Source of the DNA: Alcaligenaceae bacterium
Lineage (GTDB): Bacteria; Pseudomonadota; Gammaproteobacteria; Burkholderiales; Burkholderiaceae_B
DNA length: 64,000 bases
Direction of reading: 5' to 3'
NCBI GenBank assembly: GCA_029263795.1
Contig: JAJUFI010000001.1
Coordinates: 1 to 64,000, forward strand
The position numbers and the translations under genes are program-made. A model generated the notes under the pieces. That model did not search any database. It saw only the letters and a list, made by a program, of their open reading frames with translations, and had not been told where the DNA came from. Within the stretch, counting starts at the first letter, position 1, and every line of letters begins with the position of its first letter. Shown here one piece after another: positions 38,007 through 46,137 of this stretch.

Positions 38007-38822
38007 TTATTTCCCCCCGAACAGGCGCTTGAAGAGTCCGGGTTTTTCGTATTCCGTGAAGCGCAGTGGGCGTTCTTCCCCCAGGTAGCGGGCAATCACA
38101 TCGTGATAAGCCGCCGATACATCGGTATCGCGCAGGTGGATGACCGGCACACCCTGGTTGGACGCCTGCAGCACGGATTCGGACTCGGGGATGACACCGA
38201 TCAGCTTGATGCGCAGGATGTCCTCGATATCCTTGAGGGACAGCATTTCCCCGTCAGCCACCCGTTTCGGGCTATAGCGCGTGAGCAGCAGGTATTCCTT
38301 GATGGGTTCTTCGCCTTTTTCAGCGCGCCGCGACTTTGCGGAAAGAATGCCCAGAATGCGGTCGGAGTCGCGTACCGAGGAAACTTCCGGGTTGGTGACC
38401 ACCAGGGCGTCATCGGCAAAATAGGAGGCCATCAACGCGCCCGTCTCGATGCCGGCAGGCGAGTCACAGACAATGTACTCGAAGCCCATGTCGGCGAGAT
38501 CGTTCAGAACCTTTTCCACGCCTTCCTTGGTGAGGGCGTCCTTGTCTCGGGTCTGGGAAGCCGGCAGGATGAAAAGGTTCTCCAGCTGTTTGTCACGGAT
38601 CAGAGCCTGATTCAGCGATGCTTCGCCCTGAATTACGTTGACGAAGTCGTAGACCACCCGACGCTCGCACCCCATGATGAGGTCGAGATTGCGCAGGCCC
38701 ACGTCGAAGTCAATGACTACGGTTTTATGGCCTTTCATAGCAAGGCCTGCAGAGAAGCTTGCACTGGTGGTCGTTTTGCCAACGCCGCCCTTGCCGGATG
38801 TCACCACAACGATTCGCGCCAT
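38007..38822 (-). CDS. minD: Septum-site determining ATPase MinD
   Basis: A 271-residue deviant Walker ATPase. VTSGKGGVGKTTTSASFSAG is the nucleotide site, VIDFDVGLRNLDLIMGCE follows, and the C-terminal amphipathic helix (KPGLFKRLFGGK) is the membrane-targeting sequence. It recruits MinC to the membrane and is displaced by MinE. The ATG has AGAGGAA upstream. It lies 79 bases after minC. Confidence 0.97.
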   Translation of the reverse strand: MARIVVVTSGKGGVGKTTTSASFSAGLAMKGHKTVVIDFDVGLRNLDLIMGCERRVVYDFVNVIQGEASLNQALIRDKQLENLFILPASQTRDKDALTKEGVEKVLNDLADMGFEYIVCDSPAGIETGALMASYFADDALVVTNPEVSSVRDSDRILGILSAKSRRAEKGEEPIKEYLLLTRYSPKRVADGEMLSLKDIEDILRIKLIGVIPESESVLQASNQGVPVIHLRDTDVSAAYHDVIARYLGEERPLRFTEYEKPGLFKRLFGGK

Positions 38823-38901
38823 GACGATTGAGTTCCTCTAGTTCGGTAATTTCACGTAATCGTAAAGCAAAAAACAGCGTTTCTCTGAGGAGACAGCGCC
38901 G

Positions 38902-39765
38902 TCAGTTGCCCAATGCTTCAATTTGCAAGCTTTCGCCTTCCAGCCGCACGATGGCAGCCCTGTTCTGCAAGCGATCTTCCAACCCTGTCTCGATCACCCT
39001 GTACACGCCGGCAATGGCCACCAGTTCGGGGTCGAGCTGGGTGGTGAAGATGCGGGCAGACGTATCGCCACGGGCGCCGGCCATGGCCTTGCCTCGCAGG
39101 GGGCCATATACGTGGATGTTGCCGTCTGCAATGACTTCTGCACCACGGCTGACCACTCCCACCACGATAAGATCAGTATTGCGGGCATAGACTCGTTGGC
39201 CGGAGCGCAGCGGGCGGTTGATGACCATGGCGGCCGGAGCAGGGCCGGGTGCAGGAGCTGCCGGGACGTCAGACACTTCCCGCTTCGTTTGGCCAGCGTC
39301 TGACGCCGCCTCGGATGCCCCGGCAGCCGGACTGCTTTCCACTGACCCTGCCGGCTTTTCTGGTGTGACTGCGGCAGGGGGGACTTCCTGTTCAGGCGTG
39401 GGGGATGCAGGGGGGCGCACTGGTGCGCCGCCCAGTTCCACCGCCGGCAGGCCGGCAGCCACGGCAGCCTCAAGCTGGGCGCCTTCCGCCACGACACCGA
39501 CGGGATGCAGGCTGTGCTTGCGCAAGGCGTCCACCAGAGCGGGCCAGTCTACGACTTCCTCGATGCGGCTGGCGTCCACGACCACAGGCTCGTTCTCGAA
39601 AAATGCCCCCGCATCCTTCATGCGCTGGGCCAGCGCGTCCAGCAGCGAACCGCTGTCGGCTTCGTGCAGTACGACACGGATGGCATACAGGGTGGCACTC
39701 TTGAAATCGAGTGCCTGGGCCGTTTTTCGGGAAGGTGCGGGATTGCTCACTTTGCTTTGCCCCAT
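38902..39765 (-). CDS. minC: Septum site-determining protein MinC
   Basis: A 287-residue FtsZ inhibitor. The N-terminal domain ([20 protein letters not shown]) and C-terminal beta-helix domain ([20 protein letters not shown] through [16 protein letters not shown]) are clear. Between them lies an unusually long Ala/Pro/Glu-rich linker (residues ~115-175). Its start overlaps the glnS stop by 19 bases. Confidence 0.95.
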   Translation of the reverse strand: MGQSKVSNPAPSRKTAQALDFKSATLYAIRVVLHEADSGSLLDALAQRMKDAGAFFENEPVVVDASRIEEVVDWPALVDALRKHSLHPVGVVAEGAQLEAAVAAGLPAVELGGAPVRPPASPTPEQEVPPAAVTPEKPAGSVESSPAAGASEAASDAGQTKREVSDVPAAPAPGPAPAAMVINRPLRSGQRVYARNTDLIVVGVVSRGAEVIADGNIHVYGPLRGKAMAGARGDTSARIFTTQLDPELVAIAGVYRVIETGLEDRLQNRAAIVRLEGESLQIEALGN

Positions 39766-41513
39766 GAATCCTTGAGCGTGGTGCAGCGGTTTATCACCGG
39801 GCGTTCGACGGTGGATTCCTCGCGGTCAGCGGTGAAATAACCGAGCCGTTCAAACTGCCAGGTGGTACCAGGTTCCGCGCGAGTGCCGGCTTCAAGCCAC
39901 CCTTCGACCACCTTGCAGGAGTCCGGATTCAAGGCGGCAATGAAATCCTTGTCACCGGCATCCGGATGCGGATCAAGGAAGAGGCGGTCGTAGAGCCGGA
40001 CTTCTGCCTTGACGGCATCCGCGGCATTGACCCAAGTGATGTTGCCCTTGACCTTGACGGAGTCGGCACCAGGTGTGCCGCTCTTGGTGTCGGGCAGGTA
40101 TTCCGCGTGTACTTCCACGATTTCACCCGCATCGTTCTTGACGAAGCCGGTGCATTCCACAATGTAGCCGTACTTGAGGCGCACCTTGTTGCCCGGGAAG
40201 AGTCGGAAATACTTCTTGGGCGGTTCCTCTCGGAAGTCGTCACGCTCTATCCAGAGTTCGCGTCCGAAGGTGAAGCGGCGGACGCCTGCTTCGGGGTTGT
40301 GCGGGTTGGCCGGCGCCTCGCACGGTTCGCTCTGCCCTTCCGGATAGTTGGTGATGACCAGTTTGATTGGGTCGAGCACTGCGACGGCACGCGGGGCAAC
40401 GGGGTCGAGATCGTCGCGCAAGGCCTGTTCCAGCACACTGTAGTCGATGCGTGAATCAGCCTTGGTCACCCCCAGGCGTTCGCAGAACAGACGAATCGAG
40501 CCCGGTGTGTAGCCGCGACGACGCAAGCCCGCGAGAGTTGGCAGGCGCGGGTCATCCCAGCCGTTGACGTGGCCGTCGCGCACCAGTTGCAGCAGCTTGC
40601 GCTTGCTGGTCACGACGTAGCTCAGGTTGAGCCGCGCGAACTCGTACTGTTGTGGCAGGGGCTCGTTGAGCAGGCCGAGCTCGGCCAGGCGCTCCAGAAT
40701 CCAGTTGTAGAACGGGCGCTGGTCTTCGAACTCGAGGGTGCAGATGCTGTGCGTGATGCCTTCCAGGGCATCTTCAACAGGGTGCGCCCAGGAATACATG
40801 GGGTAGATGCACCATTTGTCGCCCGTGCGGTGGTGGGGCACGTGGCGGATGCGGTAAAGCACCGGATCGCGCAGGTTGATGTTGGGCGAACGCATGTCGA
40901 TGCGGGCACGCAGGCACAGGCTGCCGTCCGGATGCTTGCCGTCGCGCATTTCACGCAGCCGTGTGAGCGATTCCTCGGCAGGGCGGTTGCGCCATGGGGA
41001 GTCGGTGCCCGGCTCGGTGAGGGTGCCACGCGTGGCGCGGATCTCTTCGGGTGTCTGTTCGTCGACATAGGCGTGGCCAGCCTGGACCAGGGCTTCTGCG
41101 AATTCGTACATGTAGCCGAAATAGTCGCTGGCGAAATAGAGGTTTTCCTCTTCGCCAAAGTGCCAGTCAAACCCTAGCCATTTCACCATCTCGATGATGG
41201 CGTCAACGTATTCCTGCTCTTCCTTTTCAGGGTTGGTGTCGTCGAAGCGCAGGTGGCAGGCACCTTGGTAATCCTGGGCGAGCCCGAAATTCAGACAGAT
41301 GCTCTTGGCATGGCCGATATGCAGGTAACCGTTGGGTTCCGGCGGAAAGCGCGTACGGATGCGGGCAACGTCAGGTTTGCCCTGGCGCTGTACGGACGCG
41401 GGCCCCGGGCGGCCCGCCCAGAGTTTTTGCGCATGGCGGCCTTCAGCCAGATCTTTTTCAATAATGGTGCGCAGAAAATTGGAAACCACGCCCGGACTGG
41501 GTACAGAAGTCAT
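39747..41513 (-). CDS. glnS: Glutaminyl-tRNA synthetase
   Basis: A 588-residue class I aminoacyl-tRNA synthetase that charges tRNA-Gln directly. [20 protein letters not shown] carries the HIGH motif and [11 protein letters not shown] the KMSKS-equivalent; the C-terminal anticodon-binding beta-barrel domain is complete. The N terminus [16 protein letters not shown] is standard. It is the first gene of the minus-strand unit that continues into minCDE, and is divergent from the CydA-like gene. I see no convincing Shine-Dalgarno. Confidence 0.97.
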   Translation of the reverse strand: MTSVPSPGVVSNFLRTIIEKDLAEGRHAQKLWAGRPGPASVQRQGKPDVARIRTRFPPEPNGYLHIGHAKSICLNFGLAQDYQGACHLRFDDTNPEKEEQEYVDAIIEMVKWLGFDWHFGEEENLYFASDYFGYMYEFAEALVQAGHAYVDEQTPEEIRATRGTLTEPGTDSPWRNRPAEESLTRLREMRDGKHPDGSLCLRARIDMRSPNINLRDPVLYRIRHVPHHRTGDKWCIYPMYSWAHPVEDALEGITHSICTLEFEDQRPFYNWILERLAELGLLNEPLPQQYEFARLNLSYVVTSKRKLLQLVRDGHVNGWDDPRLPTLAGLRRRGYTPGSIRLFCERLGVTKADSRIDYSVLEQALRDDLDPVAPRAVAVLDPIKLVITNYPEGQSEPCEAPANPHNPEAGVRRFTFGRELWIERDDFREEPPKKYFRLFPGNKVRLKYGYIVECTGFVKNDAGEIVEVHAEYLPDTKSGTPGADSVKVKGNITWVNAADAVKAEVRLYDRLFLDPHPDAGDKDFIAALNPDSCKVVEGWLEAGTRAEPGTTWQFERLGYFTADREESTVERPVINRCTTLKDSWGKAK

Positions 41514-41636
41514 ACAGGAAGACGCCGATACTATGAAGATGAGAGAAATGCGAAAGTAAGCATTTTGCCACGTTCGTCAAGCTTTGCCTGGAAGCATGGC
41601 CTAAACGTGGCTTGTCGCTTTACACTGGCGGCCATT

Positions 41637-42974
41637 ATGACCCACTTGGCGCTCTGGATCTCTCAGGCTCAGTTTTTTTTGAGCCTGTCATTCATGCTGC
41701 TCTTTCTCCTTCTGGAGATCGGGCTGGCCTGGGCGCTTGTTGTATTTCGGCTGCGCTCCCTCGGTGGTTCGGACCGGTGGCGGCAGGCATACCGGTTCTG
41801 GGTGAGGGTTTTCGCCCTGGCCTTCATTGTCGCTTTTGCCGCAGCCGTACCCGTCATGATTCAGTTCGGCAGCCTCTGGCCGCTGCTGATGGAACGCGTG
41901 GGCAATGTGGCCGGCCCCATGCTGGCCGGAGCCGTCCTTTCCGTCTTTGTGTTCAAGTCATGCTTCGTTGGGCTCATGCTGTTCGGGCAACGTCACATGA
42001 AGGAGCGTACCCATGCAGCGGTTGTGGTGGCCGTGGCATTTGGGGTGACCATTGCTGCAGCATGGCCGGTCATGATGTTTTCCTGGATGCGTACGCCAGC
42101 CGGTGCGTATTTCTCCAACGGCCAATACATCGTCACGGATTGGTCCGCCGTCTTTCTCAACCCATCCTTTCCCTGGTATTTCGGGCTGCTTGTACTCACG
42201 GCGCTGGCCACTGCAGGGTTGTTCATGATGGGCGTTTCCGCCTTACAGGGTTTATGGCGGCCCTCCGGAGATGCAGAAAAAAGCGTGTTTGCATTCGCCG
42301 TGCGGAAATCGGTCCTGGCGCTCCTGACGCTCTGCGTCTTTGCCTTGTGCGCGGCGCGGGCCCTGGCAGTGCATGAACCGGCGCGGGCGGCTGCGGCGCT
42401 GGGGTACTGGGAGTCCAGCACAGTGCCAAGTCTCACCATTTTGTCAGTCCCCGCCTTGCGCGGTTCGGGCGAATTATGGTCCTGGCGCTGGCAGGGTCGA
42501 GGAGCAAGCTTTCTGGCGTCTGATGTTCGTGGGGTATACCGGGGGCTGGATCAGTTCTCGGGGATGGCGCCGCCGCGTGACGCCACGTTCTGGTCGTTGC
42601 GGGTGGCCATGCTGGGAACCCTGCTGATGCTCGCCCTTGCGTCTTACGCCTGGTGGCGGATGCGCATGGCTGGAGGTGATGCGTCCGCCTTGCCTCGCTG
42701 GCTGCAGAAGTCGCTGGTGGCGGCGGCCTTCGGCGGGTGGCTGGTGGCATTCTGCGGCTTTGCGCATATTTACCTGGGGGCCCATCCTTATGCCGTCGCC
42801 GGAACGGTCACGTTAAGCGAAGTGCTGACGGGCACGTCCGTGCCTGCGTTGATGGCGGGTGGGTCGGCGCTTCTGCTGGTCTACGTTCTTTCCATGGCCG
42901 GCTTCCTGCAGTTGCTGTGGCACAACATGCGTTACGGTGTGGTGCCAGTGGCCCGACATCGGGGCAGAGCATGA
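41637..42974 (+). CDS. CydA-like membrane protein lacking cytochrome bd heme ligands
   Basis: A 445-residue polytopic protein homologous to cytochrome bd subunit I. Residues 54-207 align without gaps to E. coli CydA (FW...QFG..W, FVGL..FG, LNP, G.SA) and His126 is kept. However, the heme d ligand His19 corresponds to Met20, His186 to Leu184, Met393 to Ala324, the b595 ligand Glu445 to Phe372, and Glu99/Glu107 are Ala99/Lys107. The GRQPW signature reads GAHPY and the Q-loop is short. It therefore probably cannot bind heme b558, b595 or d in the known way. ATG 41637 begins TM1 as in CydA. The CydB-like gene follows after 10 bases. Confidence 0.85.
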   Translation: MTHLALWISQAQFFLSLSFMLLFLLLEIGLAWALVVFRLRSLGGSDRWRQAYRFWVRVFALAFIVAFAAAVPVMIQFGSLWPLLMERVGNVAGPMLAGAVLSVFVFKSCFVGLMLFGQRHMKERTHAAVVVAVAFGVTIAAAWPVMMFSWMRTPAGAYFSNGQYIVTDWSAVFLNPSFPWYFGLLVLTALATAGLFMMGVSALQGLWRPSGDAEKSVFAFAVRKSVLALLTLCVFALCAARALAVHEPARAAAALGYWESSTVPSLTILSVPALRGSGELWSWRWQGRGASFLASDVRGVYRGLDQFSGMAPPRDATFWSLRVAMLGTLLMLALASYAWWRMRMAGGDASALPRWLQKSLVAAAFGGWLVAFCGFAHIYLGAHPYAVAGTVTLSEVLTGTSVPALMAGGSALLLVYVLSMAGFLQLLWHNMRYGVVPVARHRGRA

Positions 42975-42984
42975 AGGTAGATAC

Positions 42985-44034
42985 ATGATAGATACGCTAG
43001 CAATGGCACTGGGCATGCCACCGCAAGCTCCGGAATTCTGGCTGCCGCTCACTTTCATGGGCTTACTTTATCTGGTGGTATTGGCAGGCACGGTGCTAGA
43101 TGGCTTCGACATAGGGGTGGGGTGTCTCAGTACCTTCGCACCGGCCCACCTGAAGCCTCGCATGTTGGCCTTGCTCAGCCCGTGGCGGGATGCCAACGAA
43201 TTCTGGTTGTTCATCGGTATCGGTCTGTTTATGGCGGCTTTCCCCCTAGCTTGGGGGCGGGTCATGGCCGAACTCTACATGCCAGTGACGCTGCTCGCGG
43301 TTGGAACGTGTTTCAGGTCGGTGGGTTACGAACTACGCCTGCGCGCACCACGCGAACTTCAAGGCTTCTGGGGGCGTGTGTTCGGTCTGGGTGCCCTGCT
43401 CACCGCGTTCTCCCATGGGCTGCTGCTGGCGCAGCTGGCCATGCTGTCCCAGAACGAGACCGCCCACGTCTGGTTCTCCCTTTTCACGGCTGCCTGCTCA
43501 GTGGCGGCTTACTGTCTGTTGGGAGCATCGTGGTTGATCATGCGGGAAGGGGGCGAACTCCGGGCGCGTGCCATTTTCTGGGGGAGGCGTTGTGTGCGCT
43601 GGGCCGCCGCAGGCGCCGTGGGGGTATCTGTCGTACTGGCGCTGGGCAACCCGGGCATTTTCCTGAAATGGAGCAGCAACGGCGGCCGCGCGGCGGTTGT
43701 CGGCCTGTGGTGCTTGATGCTGTTCTGCTTCATCTGCATAGAAATGCGCCTGCAGCGCATGATCAACACGAGCCTGCGCAGTACGGCACTCCCGTTCGTG
43801 CTGACCCTGCTGGTTTTCACCACGACATTCATGGGGCTGGCTTACAGCTTTTTTCCCTATCTGGTGCTGGACGAGCTGACGCTCTGGGATGCCGCAGCCG
43901 CCATCGACTCCCTGGAGCGTGTGCTCCTGTTGGTGGGCCTGGCCCTGCCGGTGGCACTGGTATTCAACGCGCGCGTCTACTGGCGGATGTTCGGAATGTC
44001 CTTGCCGCCAGAACCTCCCGAATTCAACCGCTGA
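42985..44034 (+). CDS. CydB-like membrane protein (cytochrome bd subunit II-like)
   Basis: A 349-residue polytopic protein of the CydB family. VVLAGTVLDGFDIGVG in TM1, SPWRDANEFWLFIGIGLFMA, the CFRSVGYELR segment and MGLAYSFFPYLV near the C terminus follow the E. coli order (DGFDMGVG; PHWDGNQVW; FFRPVGFDYR; FPFVMPSS). It is better conserved than its CydA-like partner and starts 10 bases after it. No CydX-like small subunit follows. Its last 58 bases overlap, tail to tail, with the histidine kinase gene. Confidence 0.86.
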   Translation: MIDTLAMALGMPPQAPEFWLPLTFMGLLYLVVLAGTVLDGFDIGVGCLSTFAPAHLKPRMLALLSPWRDANEFWLFIGIGLFMAAFPLAWGRVMAELYMPVTLLAVGTCFRSVGYELRLRAPRELQGFWGRVFGLGALLTAFSHGLLLAQLAMLSQNETAHVWFSLFTAACSVAAYCLLGASWLIMREGGELRARAIFWGRRCVRWAAAGAVGVSVVLALGNPGIFLKWSSNGGRAAVVGLWCLMLFCFICIEMRLQRMINTSLRSTALPFVLTLLVFTTTFMGLAYSFFPYLVLDELTLWDAAAAIDSLERVLLLVGLALPVALVFNARVYWRMFGMSLPPEPPEFNR

Positions 44035-45422
44035 AGCGGCAGGGCAATCCGAATCTCTAGCCCACCACCCTGGGCGTCCCTGAGTTCCAGCGTACCGCCG
44101 TGTGCACGGCAGATCATGTCGGCCAACGCCAGCCCAAGCCCGACGGAGCCGGTCCGGGTGCGTGCTTCGTCCAGTCGCGAAAACGGTCGTAGCGCTTCAT
44201 TGCGCCGCTCCGCAGAAATACCCGGGCCGTGGTCGCGTACACGGATCACTGCCTGCCCGCCCTCTACGGTCAGAGAAAGTTCGACCGGGGGCTTGCCATG
44301 GCTGAAGGCGTTGGTGATGAGATTGTCGATCAGACGCCCCAGCGCGAGTTCGTCTGCCTGCAGTACGAGATCTTCAGCCGGCACTTGCAGCAGCTTCACA
44401 TCGCTGCCCGCTTGCTGCCAGGCAGCCACCCGTTCTTCGAGCCAGGGTCGCAGCGGCAGGGCCACATAACGGTAGGAGCCCTGGTCGGAACCGCGCACGA
44501 AATTGATGAACTGGTCGATCATGCGCTGCATGTCCTGAACATCTTGCCGCATGCCTTCCTTGAGGGCGGGGTCATCCGTCATTTCAATGCGCAGCCACAT
44601 ACGCGAGAGTGGCCCTTTCAGATCATGCGGCAGGCCGGCCAGCAGGGTGCGCTGGACGGCGGCCGATTCCGCCAGGGTGTCCAGCATGGCATTGAAGCGT
44701 TCGCCCAGGCTGCGGGTTTCCGACGGACCGGAGGGCTCGACGCGTTCCGGCTTGCCGGCCGCAAGCTGGTCGGCAGCCTTTGCCAGGCGCGTCAGGGGCC
44801 GGGTGATGTGCCAGGCAAAGGCCGCTGACAGCAGCAGCAGGAGAATCATGCCGGCGAGCCAGACCACGATCATAGGGGTCGCCACAGGCCGGGTAATGCG
44901 GTCCAGTGGAATGACCAGCCATTCGCGCGAGCGCTGCTGCTCGTCGATATTCGGGTCTTCGATCAGGGAAATGTAGAGCCGGGGTTCCGGCCCCCGCGAC
45001 AACGCCACTCGTGCGTCGTCATCGAGCCGTGTGTTCAGGGCCTCGACAAAGCTGCGCAGACTGTGCCGGATGTCGTCAGGTGGCGTCTGGCGCTGCTCCT
45101 CGCTGCGCCGGCTGCGCCGTTCCAGGCTGGCATTCGGCGGCAGGGAGCGCGACCACAGCCGCCACTGGTTCTGCGAAGCATTCTTGACGAACTCGGCCCG
45201 CTCTTCTGCGGGGATTTCTGCCAGGGCTGCTCGCAGAGTACGGATCGTGGTGGCGGTGAGTTCGACCGAAACGTCTTCGGTGAATTGCTTGCGGTAGTAA
45301 CTGACCGTGGCAAAGGTGGCCGCCTGCACCAGGATGATGGTGCCAAGGGTGAGCAGCACCATCCGTGTGCTGAGCGAGCGGGGCAGAAGGGAACGCCAGG
45401 CCGCCATGCGTACAGCCTTCAC
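43977..45422 (-). CDS. EnvZ-like sensor histidine kinase
   Basis: A 481-residue membrane kinase: TM1 at ~21-42, a periplasmic sensor region (~43-180) with no recognised fold, TM2 at ~184-204, HAMP (~205-255), HisKA and HATPase_c. The phospho-accepting region is LLAGLPHDLKGPL (His266) and the ATPase boxes are NLITNAFSHG, DHGPGIS and GSVGLGLAL. The residue four positions after His is Gly270, where EnvZ has the threonine needed for phosphatase activity. Start overlaps the response regulator stop (ATGA). The C terminus overlaps the CydB-like gene. Confidence 0.92.
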   Translation of the reverse strand: MKAVRMAAWRSLLPRSLSTRMVLLTLGTIILVQAATFATVSYYRKQFTEDVSVELTATTIRTLRAALAEIPAEERAEFVKNASQNQWRLWSRSLPPNASLERRSRRSEEQRQTPPDDIRHSLRSFVEALNTRLDDDARVALSRGPEPRLYISLIEDPNIDEQQRSREWLVIPLDRITRPVATPMIVVWLAGMILLLLLSAAFAWHITRPLTRLAKAADQLAAGKPERVEPSGPSETRSLGERFNAMLDTLAESAAVQRTLLAGLPHDLKGPLSRMWLRIEMTDDPALKEGMRQDVQDMQRMIDQFINFVRGSDQGSYRYVALPLRPWLEERVAAWQQAGSDVKLLQVPAEDLVLQADELALGRLIDNLITNAFSHGKPPVELSLTVEGGQAVIRVRDHGPGISAERRNEALRPFSRLDEARTRTGSVGLGLALADMICRAHGGTLELRDAQGGGLEIRIALPLQRLNSGGSGGKDIPNIRQ

Positions 45423-46120
45423 GGTGAGAACCTGTAGCCCACTCCCCAGACCGTCTGTATCCAGCGAGGCTGTTTCGGGTCGTCTTCCAGGGCCCGCCGC
45501 AGCCTGAGCACGGCGATGTCGATCGCCCTGTCGTTGCGCTCGCCTTCTTCGTCGTCACGCGCCAGGGCCAGCAGGCGTTCCCGCGACATGGGCTTGCCGG
45601 GGTTGCTAATCAGGGCTTCCAGAAGGTTGACTTCGCCGCCCGTCAGTTTGATGATTTCGTCCCCGCGGCGCAATTGGCGCGTCACCGGGTCAAATACGAA
45701 GGGGCCGAAGGAGACCGGTTTGTCCTTCGTCAGGGCCGAGGCACCTTTCTTGCGACGCAGGACGGCTTCAATACGGGCCAGCAGCTCGCGGGGGTCGAAG
45801 GGTTTGCCGAGATAGTCGTCGGCGCCGGCCTCCAGGCCGATGACGCGATCGACCGTTTCGTCTTTCGCGGTCAGGAGGATAATGGGAATGTCCTCGCCTT
45901 GCTGGCGCAAACGCCGGCAGGCTTCCGTTCCATCGCCGCTGGGCATCATGCGGTCCAGGACGACCAGGTCCGGGTCGTAGCGCTGGATGCGCGCTTCCAG
46001 GTCGCTGGCGTCCGGAGCCAGCAAAGTGTCGTACTGATGCCGATTCAGGTATTCGGCCAATAACTGCCGGAGGGCAGGGTCGTCATCGACAACCAGGACT
46101 TTGATGTGCGGTTTTTCCAT
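45419..46120 (-). CDS. OmpR/PhoB-type response regulator
   Basis: A 233-residue regulator with a receiver domain (acidic pocket VVDDD; phosphorylatable Asp56 in DLVVLDRMMPSGDG; switch LLTAKDE and conserved KPFDPRELLARI) and a winged-helix DNA-binding domain ending IQTVWGVGYRFSP. It is paired with the downstream kinase by an ATGA overlap. ATG 46120 is taken; a TTG three codons upstream is also possible since neither has a clear RBS. It is divergent from the beta-barrel gene with only 17 bases between the starts. Confidence 0.93.
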   Translation of the reverse strand: MEKPHIKVLVVDDDPALRQLLAEYLNRHQYDTLLAPDASDLEARIQRYDPDLVVLDRMMPSGDGTEACRRLRQQGEDIPIILLTAKDETVDRVIGLEAGADDYLGKPFDPRELLARIEAVLRRKKGASALTKDKPVSFGPFVFDPVTRQLRRGDEIIKLTGGEVNLLEALISNPGKPMSRERLLALARDDEEGERNDRAIDIAVLRLRRALEDDPKQPRWIQTVWGVGYRFSP

Positions 46121-46137
46121 GGAGGACAAGTTTACTC

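Noticed and set aside
41533-41560. An 8-codon ATG frame between glnS and the CydA-like gene
   Set aside because: Too short, no RBS, and it probably lies in promoter DNA of the divergent genes.
41253-41636. N-terminal extension of the CydA-like frame
   Set aside because: It overlaps glnS on the other strand and is not membrane-like; TM1 of the family begins a few residues after ATG 41637.
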